Origin: Alphaproteobacteria bacterium
GTDB taxonomy: Bacteria; Pseudomonadota; Alphaproteobacteria; Rhodobacterales; Rhodobacteraceae
Direction: 5' to 3'
Assembly (NCBI GenBank): GCA_030424705.1
Contig: JAUHWJ010000012.1
Location: 1 to 13,049 of the forward strand
Length of the DNA: 13,049 nucleotides
Positions within the stretch are counted from its first letter, which is position 1. Every line of letters starts with the position of its first letter. Position numbers and translations under genes: made by a program. The notes below the pieces were generated by a model. That model had not been told where the DNA came from. It worked only from the letters and a program-made list of their open reading frames with translations, and made no database searches. Below are positions 1-6,712 of this stretch, in pieces.

Positions 1-380
1 TCCGCGCTCGTCACGACCACATGGGAGGCGAGGGCAAGCGCAACAGTCTCGCTCTCCCGGAGCCGCGCCGCGACCTCGGGCGCGAGCCCCGGCTCATGCG
101 CCAGCGGATGATGGCAGAGCGCCAGCGGCGCCCGCGGCAGGGCGCGTATCACCGCTTCCGGAATCGCGCCATATGCCAGTCCGTCCACGATCACCGGCCC
201 CTGCGCGCCGGCGAGGGCGCGCGCCGCAATCGCCACCTCCGCATCCGTCGGAAAGGGAAAGCCCCCCGGCAGCGCCAGCGGCGCGAGCCCGCCGGAGGAG
301 GCGGCGATCAGCCGCTTGTCATAGACATAGCCGCCCGTGGGCGTCTCCGGGTCGCCCGGAATGGCGAGGAAGGCCGTCAG
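1..380 (-). CDS. Glycosyltransferase family 4-like protein, N-terminal part (cut by window edge)
   Basis: About 126 N-terminal residues are visible; the rest lies beyond the left edge. The frame begins with residues LTAFLAIPGDPETPTGGY, followed by VYDKRLI. This I-P-G-D-x-x-T-P-T-G-G-Y type N-terminus is what I know from family-4-like glycosyltransferases of Rhodobacteraceae, whose first Rossmann domain starts this way. A second landmark is the CHHPLAHEPG stretch near residues 89-98. The role would be transfer of a sugar from an activated donor; the acceptor is unknown. No in-frame ATG, GTG or TTG precedes the conserved N-terminus nearby. I therefore place the start at CTG (380-378), which overlaps the TGA of the upstream pterin-synthase-like gene as CTGA and suggests translational coupling. 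The start is tentative. The gene is last seen in a row with the 6-PTPS-like and MDR genes, so a glycosylated pterin-like product is conceivable, but that is inference. Confidence 0.7.
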   Translation of the reverse strand, partial: MTAFLAIPGDPETPTGGYVYDKRLIAASSGGLAPLALPGGFPFPTDAEVAIAARALAGAQGPVIVDGLAYGAIPEAVIRALPRAPLALCHHPLAHEPGLAPEVAARLRESETVALALASHVVVTSA

Positions 381-769
381 AGCGCGCCCTCGTACCAGGC
401 GAGCGCGGCATGGCTCTCGTTCAGCGTGATCCTGAGCCGCTCCACCTCGTCCCCGCCGGGGCCGAGCGCGCCAGCCTTCGCCGCGGCGGCGATCTCGTCG
501 AATATCCACTTCGCGAGCCATTCCGTCGTCGTCAGCTCGTCCGGCAACGTCACGTCGAGATCGGAATAGTTGAGCTTCGCCAGCGCCGCCTTCAACGCGT
601 CCATCGCCCGCCCGATATCGACGACGATCCGCTCCGGCCCGAGCGCCTCGCGGAAGAAACAGGCGTCCACCACATAGGTCGCCCCGTGCTTGTTCTGCGC
701 CGGGCCGAACACCTCCCCCGGCAGGGAATGGGCGATCATGATATGGTCGCGAACCTGAACGGCGTACAT
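377..769 (-). CDS. 6-pyruvoyl-tetrahydropterin synthase-like protein, zinc/catalytic site degenerate
   Basis: The 130 aa length and overall pattern match the 6-PTPS/QueD fold: an N-terminal strand with a His (H14), a KHGATY stretch where the family has HGHNY (27-32), VDIGRAMDALK (50-60) where the family has a D-F/I-G-x-L-K motif, the N-Y-S-D-L-D turn (67-72), a T-T-E-W-L-A helix (81-86) and a C-terminal LNESHAALAWYE with E118. Canonical enzymes bind zinc with three His and use a Cys just before HGH. Here the third His is replaced by Ala30, and no Cys sits at the catalytic position (GPAQNKHG). It may therefore not perform the usual elimination on dihydroneopterin triphosphate. ATG 769 follows the MDR stop by 6 bases, and the end overlaps the glycosyltransferase start. 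I recall this HGAT-type form as common in Rhodobacteraceae, so it is probably an intact variant family and not a decayed gene. Confidence 0.8.
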   Translation of the reverse strand: MYAVQVRDHIMIAHSLPGEVFGPAQNKHGATYVVDACFFREALGPERIVVDIGRAMDALKAALAKLNYSDLDVTLPDELTTTEWLAKWIFDEIAAAAKAGALGPGGDEVERLRITLNESHAALAWYEGAL

Positions 770-775
770 CTGGCC

Positions 776-1756
776 TCACTCGTATCGGATTATCGTCGCC
801 ACGCCCGGCGCGTCACGCGCCAGAAGGGCGGGCAGGCGGGCGGCAACCTCATCGAAGGGAACCTCGGTGTCAATCAGCGCGTCGAGCGCAGGATGGGCGA
901 GGAGGTCGAGCGCCTTGGCGAGCCGCCGCCGGTGCGGCCAGCGCGGGCGGCGGCCGGGGCTAACCATGCCGACCTGGCTTGAGACAAGGCTCAGCCGCTT
1001 CGCATGGAACGCCCCGCCGAGCGGCGCCGCCACCGTTCCCTCGCCATACCAGGAAAGCTCCACAAGCCGCCCCTCCACACCGAGGCAATCCATTGCTTCC
1101 GCAAGCCCTGCCGCGCTCGCGCTGGTGTGAACGGCGATGTCGAAGTCGTGACCGGCGATTTTGCCGCTCGTGAAGTTCACATTAAGTTCAGCAGCGACGG
1201 CGGCGCGCGACTCCGACGTATCTTTCAGCAATACATCAGCGCCAGGCATGAGGGAGGCGAGATGCGCGACGAGAAGGCCGATCAGACCGCCGCCGAGAAC
1301 GGCGATGCGGTCTCCGGGGCCCGCTCCCGCATCCCAGAGCGCGTTGAACGCCGTCTCCATGTTGGCGGCGAGCGCCGCGCGGCGCGGCGGCAGGCCCGGC
1401 GGCAGGGGAATCAGCGCCTCCTGCGGCAGCCGGAACCGGTCCTGATGCGGGAAGAGCGCGAAAACGTCGCGTCCCGCCAGGTCCTCCGGCCCCTCCTCGA
1501 CCGTAGCCACCATCGCGTAGCCGTATTTCACCGGGAAGGGGAAATCCCCCTCCTGATGCGGCGCCCGCATCCGCTCATGCTCGCTCTCGGGCACGCGCCC
1601 CTCGAAGACGAGCCGCTCCGTCCCGCGGGAAATGAGGGAGCACCGCGCGCGGAGCCGCGCTGCGCCCTCGCCTTCCGCCGCTGGCCGGATCGCCGCGCGG
1701 CCGGGGCCGAGATGCCAGAGCGCGCGGGGCGCGGATTCGGGAGCCTTCACGATCAT
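776..1756 (-). CDS. MDR-superfamily (zinc-type alcohol dehydrogenase-like) oxidoreductase
   Basis: This 326 aa protein has the medium-chain dehydrogenase/reductase layout. An N-terminal GroES-like domain carries R-C-S-L-I-S-R-G-T-E (38-47) and YGYAMVATVEEG (78-89). A Rossmann domain carries VLGGGLIG (153-160) for NAD(P) binding. A hydrophobic C-terminal substrate lobe follows. Cys40 could correspond to the first catalytic zinc ligand, but the GHE-type His motif is replaced by K-Y-G-Y and there is no four-Cys structural zinc loop, so zinc dependence is doubtful. Substrate is unknown. I chose ATG 1756; an in-frame TTG two codons upstream (1762) is possible. It is the first gene of the minus-strand row leading to the 6-PTPS-like and glycosyltransferase genes, with only 6 bases to the next gene. 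It is divergent from opgH with about 50 bases between them. Confidence 0.82.
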   Translation of the reverse strand: MIVKAPESAPRALWHLGPGRAAIRPAAEGEGAARLRARCSLISRGTERLVFEGRVPESEHERMRAPHQEGDFPFPVKYGYAMVATVEEGPEDLAGRDVFALFPHQDRFRLPQEALIPLPPGLPPRRAALAANMETAFNALWDAGAGPGDRIAVLGGGLIGLLVAHLASLMPGADVLLKDTSESRAAVAAELNVNFTSGKIAGHDFDIAVHTSASAAGLAEAMDCLGVEGRLVELSWYGEGTVAAPLGGAFHAKRLSLVSSQVGMVSPGRRPRWPHRRRLAKALDLLAHPALDALIDTEVPFDEVAARLPALLARDAPGVATIIRYE

Positions 1757-1806
1757 TGGCAAGCCATAGCCGCGGGGGCGGGCGGGCGCATCAGAAAGAC
1801 TGCCTC

Positions 1807-3609
1807 ATGACCGATCTTTCCGTTTCCGGCGCATCCACGCCGGAGTCCGCCTCGCACACGCCGGCGGGCCTCCAATCCGCCCGCGCGCTCCTCGCCCGCC
1901 GCATCCTCGTCGCCGCGCTCAATCTCGGCTCCCTCGCCGCGCTCGGCTACGCGCTCTCGCTCGTCTTCGGCGCGGGCGGCTGGACCGTGGCGGACATCGT
2001 GATCTTAGCCGCCTTCCTCGTCGGCGCGCCCTGGACGGTGATGGGCTTCTGGAACGCGATGATCGGCCTCTGGCTTCTGCACGGGGCGCGGAACGGCCTC
2101 CACGCCGCCGCGCCGCACCTCGCCGCCGGGGAAAGCGCCGCGCCGCTCCGCGCCCGCACAGCCATCCTCATGTTCCTCCGCAACGAGGACGCGGAACGCG
2201 CGCTCTCCCGCCTCGCCGCCACGCGCCAGAGCCTCGATGACACCGGGCAGGGAGACCGGTTCGACGTCTTCGTCCTGTCGGACAGCGACCAGCCGGAGGT
2301 GATAGCGGACGAAGAGGCCGCCTTCGCCCGCTGGGCGCACGTCCTCGGGCCGACCGCGCGCTACCGGCGGCGGGAGCGTAACACCGGCTTCAAGGCCGGA
2401 AACCTGCGCGATTTCCTTCGTCGCTGGGGCTCCGGCTACGAGTTCTTCCTGCCGCTCGACAGCGACAGCGTGATGGGCGGGGCGGACATCCTGCGCCTCC
2501 AGCGCATCATGGAGGCGCATCCGAAGCTCGGGATCCTCCAGTCTCTTGTCGTCGGCGCCCCGGCGGAGAGCGCCTTCGCCCGGATCTTCCAGTTCGGGAT
2601 GAGGGCGGGCATGCGCAGCTTCACCATCGGCGCCGCCTGGTGGCACGGCGATTGCGGGCCCTACTGGGGCCATAACGCGATGGTCCGCGTCGCCCCGTTC
2701 CGGATGCGCTGCGCGCTCCCCGTCCTCCCGGACGGCGGCCCGCTCGGCGGCCATATCCTTTCCCATGACCAGATCGAGGCGGCCCTGATGCGCCGCGCCG
2801 GCTATGAGGTCCGCGTCCTCCCCGTCGAGGGCCAGAGCTACGAGGACAATCCGCCGACCCTCTTCGACTTCACGCAGCGCGATCTCCGCTGGTGCCAGGG
2901 CAACATGCAGTATTGGGGCCTCCTCGGACTCCGCGGGCTCCTGCCGATGAGCCGCTTCCAGGTCTTCGCCGCGATCATGATGTATGTCGGCGCCCCGGCC
3001 TGGATGCTGATGACGGTCGCCGCCGTCTCGAAGATCTGGGAAGAGGAATATGGCTCCATCGACTTCGCCTTCGCGATCTCGATGTTCTTCATCATGTTCG
3101 CCGTCTCGCTCTTCCCGAAGATCGCGGGCTGGCTCGACGTGGCGCTCCGGCCGGGCGGCGTCGCGGCCTATGGCGGCAGGCTCCGCTTCGCGGCCGGGGC
3201 GGCGGCGGAGGTGCTCTTCTCCCTCCTCCTCGCTCCCGCGGTCGCCTTCCGCGTCACGCTCTTCCTCGTCGGCCTCCTCTTCGGCAAGCGCATGGCCTGG
3301 AACGGCCAGCAGCGGGACGCGTATCGTCTGAGCTGGCTAGCCGCCTTCCGCGGGCTCTGGCCGCAGACGCTTTTCGGCATCGCCCTCTTCGCCGCGGTGG
3401 CGAGCGGCGCGCCCTCCGCGCTCCCCTGGGCCGCGCCGGTCCTCGCCGGGCTGTGCCTCTCGATCCCCTTCGCCGTGCTGACCTCGCATCCCGCGCTCAA
3501 CCGGGCGGCAGTACTGGCGCGACTCTGCGCGATCCCGGAAGAATTCACGCCCTCGCACGTCCTCTCTCCGCTCTCGGCCCCGCCGCCGGCGCCGAAGCTG
3601 GCGGCGTGA
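1807..3609 (+). CDS. opgH: Glucans biosynthesis glucosyltransferase H (OpgH/MdoH)
   Basis: This inner-membrane family 2 glycosyltransferase polymerises glucose from UDP-glucose into the linear backbone of osmoregulated periplasmic glucans. At 600 aa it is shorter than E. coli OpgH (about 850 aa), lacking the long N-terminal extension. Two membrane segments lie near 30-55 and 60-92. The cytoplasmic catalytic domain follows, with LSDSD (157-161), NTGFKAGNLRDF (192-203), LDSDS (217-221), the SHDQIEAALMRRAGY acceptor-base region (319-333) and QRDLRWCQGN (357-366), equivalent to the Q-x-x-R-W motif. Several membrane helices follow (about 385-405, 420-440, 465-495, 520-560). Start: ATG 1807 directly precedes MTDLSVSG; the frame stays open to 1756, but that upstream part overlaps the divergent gene and looks non-coding. 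The usual partner opgG, the periplasmic glucan-modifying protein, is not adjacent. A tRNA gene follows 54 bases after the stop. Confidence 0.93.
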   Translation: MTDLSVSGASTPESASHTPAGLQSARALLARRILVAALNLGSLAALGYALSLVFGAGGWTVADIVILAAFLVGAPWTVMGFWNAMIGLWLLHGARNGLHAAAPHLAAGESAAPLRARTAILMFLRNEDAERALSRLAATRQSLDDTGQGDRFDVFVLSDSDQPEVIADEEAAFARWAHVLGPTARYRRRERNTGFKAGNLRDFLRRWGSGYEFFLPLDSDSVMGGADILRLQRIMEAHPKLGILQSLVVGAPAESAFARIFQFGMRAGMRSFTIGAAWWHGDCGPYWGHNAMVRVAPFRMRCALPVLPDGGPLGGHILSHDQIEAALMRRAGYEVRVLPVEGQSYEDNPPTLFDFTQRDLRWCQGNMQYWGLLGLRGLLPMSRFQVFAAIMMYVGAPAWMLMTVAAVSKIWEEEYGSIDFAFAISMFFIMFAVSLFPKIAGWLDVALRPGGVAAYGGRLRFAAGAAAEVLFSLLLAPAVAFRVTLFLVGLLFGKRMAWNGQQRDAYRLSWLAAFRGLWPQTLFGIALFAAVASGAPSALPWAAPVLAGLCLSIPFAVLTSHPALNRAAVLARLCAIPEEFTPSHVLSPLSAPPPAPKLAA

Positions 3610-3663
3610 GCGCCAATTCCGGGCTTCCGGCGCGCCCCATTTCGCGCTAGAGCCCGAAGCGGC

Positions 3664-3747
3664 GCGGGCGTGGCGGAACGGTAGACGCGAGGGTCTCAAA
3701 CACCCTTTCCGCAAGGAGTGTCGGTTCGAGTCCGACCGCCCGCACCA
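3664..3747 (+). tRNA. tRNA-Leu (anticodon CAA), CCA encoded
   Basis: The folded elements can be read directly. The acceptor stem is GCGGGCG (3664-3670) with CGCCCGC (3737-3743), then discriminator A3744 and encoded CCA (3745-3747). The D stem is GCG/CGC (3673-3675 with 3686-3688). The anticodon stem is AGGGT/ACCCT around loop CTCAAAC, giving CAA at 3697-3699. A long variable arm (TTCC-GCAA-GGA) is present, and the T stem is GTCGG/CCGAC around TTCGAGT. The class II long variable arm, A73 and the CAA anticodon all agree with leucine, reading UUG codons. It lies between opgH and a convergent lipoprotein gene that ends only 3 bases beyond the CCA. No integrase or att duplication is visible nearby. 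Confidence 0.97.
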
Positions 3748-3750
3748 CCC

Positions 3751-4098
3751 CTACCCCGGCGCGCAGCGGCCCTCCCGCGCTGCGAGCCCGAGCGCCCTCG
3801 CTTCGCCCTTCAGCGCGGCGAGTTCCGCCGCCGGGTTCTCCTTGACTGCGGGCACGATCCAGAAGCCGGGGAACCACAGGAGGCCGACCGCCCCTGCGAT
3901 CTCGTCGTCCCGCGCGATGGCCTCCTGCCGGGCGGAGACCTCGGCGATCCGCACGTCGAGCGCGGCGGAGCGCGCCGCGATCTCCGCGCAATCCGCCCGC
4001 GCATGGCGGAGCGCGCTCTCGCGCGTTGGCGCCACGGCCTCGGGCCGGGCTGCGCAGGCCGCCAGCAAAACGGCGACGGCGAGGATGAGGCGGTTCAT
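3751..4098 (-). CDS. Small predicted lipoprotein, function unknown
   Basis: This 115 aa protein has an N-terminal export signal (MNRLILAVAVLLAAC) that ends in a lipobox-like L-A-A-C, with Cys15 as the likely lipidated residue. The mature part is Ala/Glu/Arg-rich and helical (about 25-65, possibly coiled coil). A hydrophobic stretch with aromatic residues follows (about 67-86, containing GLLWFPGFW), then a second short helix and a late Cys112. I do not recognise a family. The short hydrophobic segment between two charged helices resembles small envelope proteins that insert into or span the membrane, which is inference. It starts 53 bases after the phosphodiesterase stop on the same strand, so it could be read through from the ABC operon. 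A purine-rich AAGGGGGAAAG before ATG 4098 may serve as ribosome site. It ends 3 bases from the tRNA-Leu. Confidence 0.72.
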   Translation of the reverse strand: MNRLILAVAVLLAACAARPEAVAPTRESALRHARADCAEIAARSAALDVRIAEVSARQEAIARDDEIAGAVGLLWFPGFWIVPAVKENPAAELAALKGEARALGLAAREGRCAPG

Positions 4099-4151
4099 CG
4101 GCTTTCCCCCTTCGTATCATCATCGCCGCGCGGCCCCTCGCGGGCAAGGCT

Positions 4152-4961
4152 TCAGGCAAAGCTCCGAAGCCGGTCGATCGAAAGCGTCCCCAGCACCCGC
4201 CGCTCCGGCGCGACGGGGACGAAGAGCGCCGTCAGTCCCTCCTCTGCATTCCAGTCGCAGATCGCGAAGCCGGCGCCCTCGACAATCACCATGTCCGGGT
4301 CCGCCAGCACGTCCACGCTGGTGTTGAGCCCGTTCGAGACGACAAGCGGAACGCCGCGCCAGAGGCTCACCCGGTTGAGATGGATATGGCCTGAGAAGAC
4401 CCCCGCCACGTTCCGCCCCGCGAGCGCCTCCGCCAGCGCCGCCGTGCTCTCCGCATCGAGGCTCGCCCACGGCAATCCGCGATGGGAGAGCCGGGGCGGG
4501 TGGTGGATCGAGACGACCTTCGGCAGCTCCGGATGGCGGGCGAGCGCGGCCTCGAGGAACGCGACCTGTTCGGCCGGCAGCGCCCCGCCGACCCGGCCGG
4601 GAACGAGGCTGTCCAGCGTCACAACATGGAGCCTGCCATGGACCGCCTCATGGACCACCGGCTCCGCCCGGCCATGACCGAAAAAGACGGAATGGAACGT
4701 AGCCCGGTCGTCATGGTTGCCGAGCCCGATCAAGAGCGGCGCCTTCAGCGGCGCGAGCAGCTCCTGCGCGAGCCGATAGCTAAGCTCGTCCCCGTGGTTC
4801 ACGAGGTCGCCGGAGAGCAGCACGAAATCCGGCGCCGGGTCGAGCCCGTTGATCCCCTCCACCGCGGCGCGGAGATGGGCAGCGGTGTCCGCCCGCCGCT
4901 GCGGGTCCTCCATTCCTGGATGGCTGATATGGATGTCGGTGAGGTGGACGAAACGGGTCAT
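4152..4961 (-). CDS. Class III metallophosphodiesterase (CpdA/GpdQ-like calcineurin fold)
   Basis: This 269 aa protein carries the full dinuclear-metal site of calcineurin-like phosphoesterases in order: D-x-H (D9, H11), GDLVNHG (51-57), GNHDD (81-85), SIHHPP (151-156, metal-ligand His) and GHIH (191-194). The family hydrolyses phosphodiesters, including cyclic 3',5'-nucleotides (CpdA, Rv0805) or glycerophosphodiesters (GpdQ). No signal peptide is visible, so it should act in the cytoplasm. ATG 4961 lies only 3 bases after the stop of the second ABC ATPase, so it is almost certainly the last gene of the importer operon. Its substrate cannot be told from sequence. The operon position suggests either a phosphodiester-containing imported compound or local cyclic-nucleotide control. 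As far as I recall, a phosphodiesterase after a dipeptide-type importer recurs in Rhodobacteraceae. Confidence 0.88.
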   Translation of the reverse strand: MTRFVHLTDIHISHPGMEDPQRRADTAAHLRAAVEGINGLDPAPDFVLLSGDLVNHGDELSYRLAQELLAPLKAPLLIGLGNHDDRATFHSVFFGHGRAEPVVHEAVHGRLHVVTLDSLVPGRVGGALPAEQVAFLEAALARHPELPKVVSIHHPPRLSHRGLPWASLDAESTAALAEALAGRNVAGVFSGHIHLNRVSLWRGVPLVVSNGLNTSVDVLADPDMVIVEGAGFAICDWNAEEGLTALFVPVAPERRVLGTLSIDRLRSFA

Positions 4962-4964
4962 GGC

Positions 4965-5750
4965 TCAGGGCTCCGCGGCGGCGATCAGAGACCGGGTGTA
5001 ATCCGCTTCGGGGCGGGAGAGAACCCGCGCCGCAGACCCCGTCTCCACGATCCGCCCCTCGCGCATCACCACGATCCGGTCAGCGAGTGCGGCGATGGCG
5101 GCGAGATCGTGGCTGATGAAGAGTATGGCGAGGCCCATCCGCTCCTGCAGATCCATCAGGAGGTTCAGGATCTGCGCCTGCACCGAGACGTCGAGCGCCG
5201 ATACGGGCTCGTCCGCCACGAGGAGCGCGGGGCGCGTGACCACGGCGCGCGCGATGGCGACGCGCTGGCGCTGCCCACCGGAGAATTCGTGCGGATATTT
5301 TTCCGCATCGGCGGGCGAGAGGCCGACCTCCGCCAGCGCCGCCCGCGCGCGCTCCGCCGCCGCAGCGCCCGTCTCGATCCCGATGGCGCGCAACGGCTCG
5401 GCGACGGACCAGCCCACCGTCCGCCGCGGGTCGAGCGAGCCGTAAGGGTCCTGAAACACCATCTGGAAGCGCTGGCGGAGCCGGCGAAGCTCCGGCGGCG
5501 GAAGTGTCGCGAGGTCCCGCCCCTCAAAAAGCACGCGCCCCTCGTCCGGCGCCTCGAAGCCCATCGCCATGCGCGCGAGGGTGGACTTGCCGGAGCCCGA
5601 CTCGCCGACGATACCCAGCGTCTCCCCCCGCGCGATCATCAGGTTCGCAGTCTCCACCGCGGTGAGCACCGGCGCCGGCTCGAAGAGCGAACGCCTCGCG
5701 AGCCGATATCGCCGCGTCGCGCCCTCGATGGAGAGGACGGGCGCGCTCAC
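4965..5750 (-). CDS. Dipeptide/oligopeptide-type ABC importer ATPase (DppF/OppF-like)
   Basis: This 261 aa ATP-binding subunit energises the PepT-class importer encoded upstream. Motifs in order: Walker A GESGSGKST (49-57), Q-loop FQMVFQDPYGSLDPR (95-109), ABC signature FSGGQRQRVAIARA (156-169), Walker B LLVADEP (176-182), D-loop SALD (184-187) and H-loop His214 in FISHDL. It is shorter than DppF/OppF proteins with an oligo_HPY tail: the protein stops soon after YTRSLIAAAEP and lacks the C-terminal Cys motif carried by its partner ATPase. The start ATG 5750 overlaps the previous ATPase stop as ATGA, and the stop lies 3 bases from the phosphodiesterase start, which indicates translational coupling on both sides. 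It should pair with the other ATPase as a heterodimer. Confidence 0.93.
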   Translation of the reverse strand: MSAPVLSIEGATRRYRLARRSLFEPAPVLTAVETANLMIARGETLGIVGESGSGKSTLARMAMGFEAPDEGRVLFEGRDLATLPPPELRRLRQRFQMVFQDPYGSLDPRRTVGWSVAEPLRAIGIETGAAAAERARAALAEVGLSPADAEKYPHEFSGGQRQRVAIARAVVTRPALLVADEPVSALDVSVQAQILNLLMDLQERMGLAILFISHDLAAIAALADRIVVMREGRIVETGSAARVLSRPEADYTRSLIAAAEP

Positions 5751-6712
5751 GCATCCGTCTCCGCGCCGATCAGGATGCAGGCCGCCGCGCCCGCACCCGC
5801 CGGGCGAAGCGCCGGGCGGCTACGCGCGCAATCCGGCTGCTCCACTGGGCAGCGCCCGGAGAAGCGGCAGCCTGCGGGCAACGAGAGAAGGCCCGGCACC
5901 GTTCCGGGGATCGTCGCCAGCCGCTCTCGCCGCCCGTCCGCCCCGCGCGGCGCGGCCTCGATCCGGGGCCGGGCGGCGAGAAGGCCGCGTGTGTAGGGAT
6001 GCTTCGGCGCGGCGAGCACATCCGCCGTCGGCCCCGTCTCCACGATGTCGCCGCCATACATCACGATCAGCCGGTCCGTCGCCCGCGCCACGGCGGCGAG
6101 GTCATGGCTGATGAAAAGGAGCGCCATGCGCCGCTCCGTCGAGAGCCGCTTCAGGAGGTCGATCACCCGGAGCGCGACATGCGCGTCGAGCGCCGTTGTC
6201 GGCTCGTCCGCGATCAGGAGGCCGGGGTCGCAGGCGAGGGCGAGGGCGATCAGCACGCGCTGCCGCTGGCCCCCCGAAATCTCGTGCGGGAACTGGCGGA
6301 ACCGGTCCTCTGGCAGGCCGACCTCGGCGAAAAGCGCCCGCGCCCGCGCCTCCGCCGCCTCCCGCGAAAGCCGGAGATGGACGCGGAGCGGCTCCATCAC
6401 GATCTCCCCGATCCGCCGCAGCGGGTTCAGCGCCGAAAGCGGCTCCTGGAAAATCATCGCCGCGCGCCGCGCCCGGAGCTTCGCCCAGTCCGCCTCCGGC
6501 GCGCCCGCCATCTCCCGCCCGTCGAAGCGGAGCGAGCCGGTCACCCGCGCCGCATCCGGCGCCATCCCCATCAGCGCGAGGCCGAGCATCGACTTGCCGG
6601 AGCCGGATTCCCCGACGACGCCCACCCGCTCTCCCGCCGCGATCTCGAACGTCGCGCCGCGCAGCGCCGCCGCGTCACCGAAAGAGACGGTGAGCCCTTC
6701 CGCCCGGATCAT
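5747..6712 (-). CDS. Dipeptide/oligopeptide-type ABC importer ATPase (DppD/OppD-like) with C-terminal Cys motif
   Basis: This 321 aa ATP-binding subunit carries Walker A GESGSGKS (34-41), Q-loop MIFQEPLSALNP (86-97), signature ISGGQRQRVLIALA (145-158), Walker B LLIADEP (165-171), TTALD (172-176) and H-loop His203. The C-terminal oligo_HPY-like extension contains CRFSGRCP (282-289), a third Cys at 295 and a fourth at 312. This four-Cys arrangement is typical of DppD-type ATPases and is thought to bind an iron-sulphur cluster. ATG 6712 is used here; it overlaps the permease TGA by one base (TGATG). A GTG one codon earlier (6715) would give a four-base overlap and is also possible. The residues PYTRGLLAARP (239-249) mark the start of the regulatory tail. 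Confidence 0.93.
   Translation of the reverse strand: MIRAEGLTVSFGDAAALRGATFEIAAGERVGVVGESGSGKSMLGLALMGMAPDAARVTGSLRFDGREMAGAPEADWAKLRARRAAMIFQEPLSALNPLRRIGEIVMEPLRVHLRLSREAAEARARALFAEVGLPEDRFRQFPHEISGGQRQRVLIALALACDPGLLIADEPTTALDAHVALRVIDLLKRLSTERRMALLFISHDLAAVARATDRLIVMYGGDIVETGPTADVLAAPKHPYTRGLLAARPRIEAAPRGADGRRERLATIPGTVPGLLSLPAGCRFSGRCPVEQPDCARSRPALRPAGAGAAACILIGAETDA

Noticed and set aside
1756..1806. In-frame upstream extension of opgH
   Set aside because: It would overlap the start region of the divergent dehydrogenase and gives a non-conserved, charged N-terminus; ATG 1807 is preferred.
3620..3656. CGGGCT...AGCCCG inverted repeat enclosing GGCGCGCC after opgH, as a terminator
   Set aside because: The arms are six bases with a loop of about 25, and no T-run follows. 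In sequence this GC-rich it is easily a chance pairing.
3664..3760. tRNA-Leu 3' end as an integration site of a mobile element
   Set aside because: No integrase, direct repeat of the tRNA end or composition change is visible in the window.
4482..5996. Long plus-strand open frame of about 504 codons
   Set aside because: It lies antisense to the phosphodiesterase and both ABC ATPases, is Arg/Pro/Gly-rich without motifs, and is a typical high-GC shadow.
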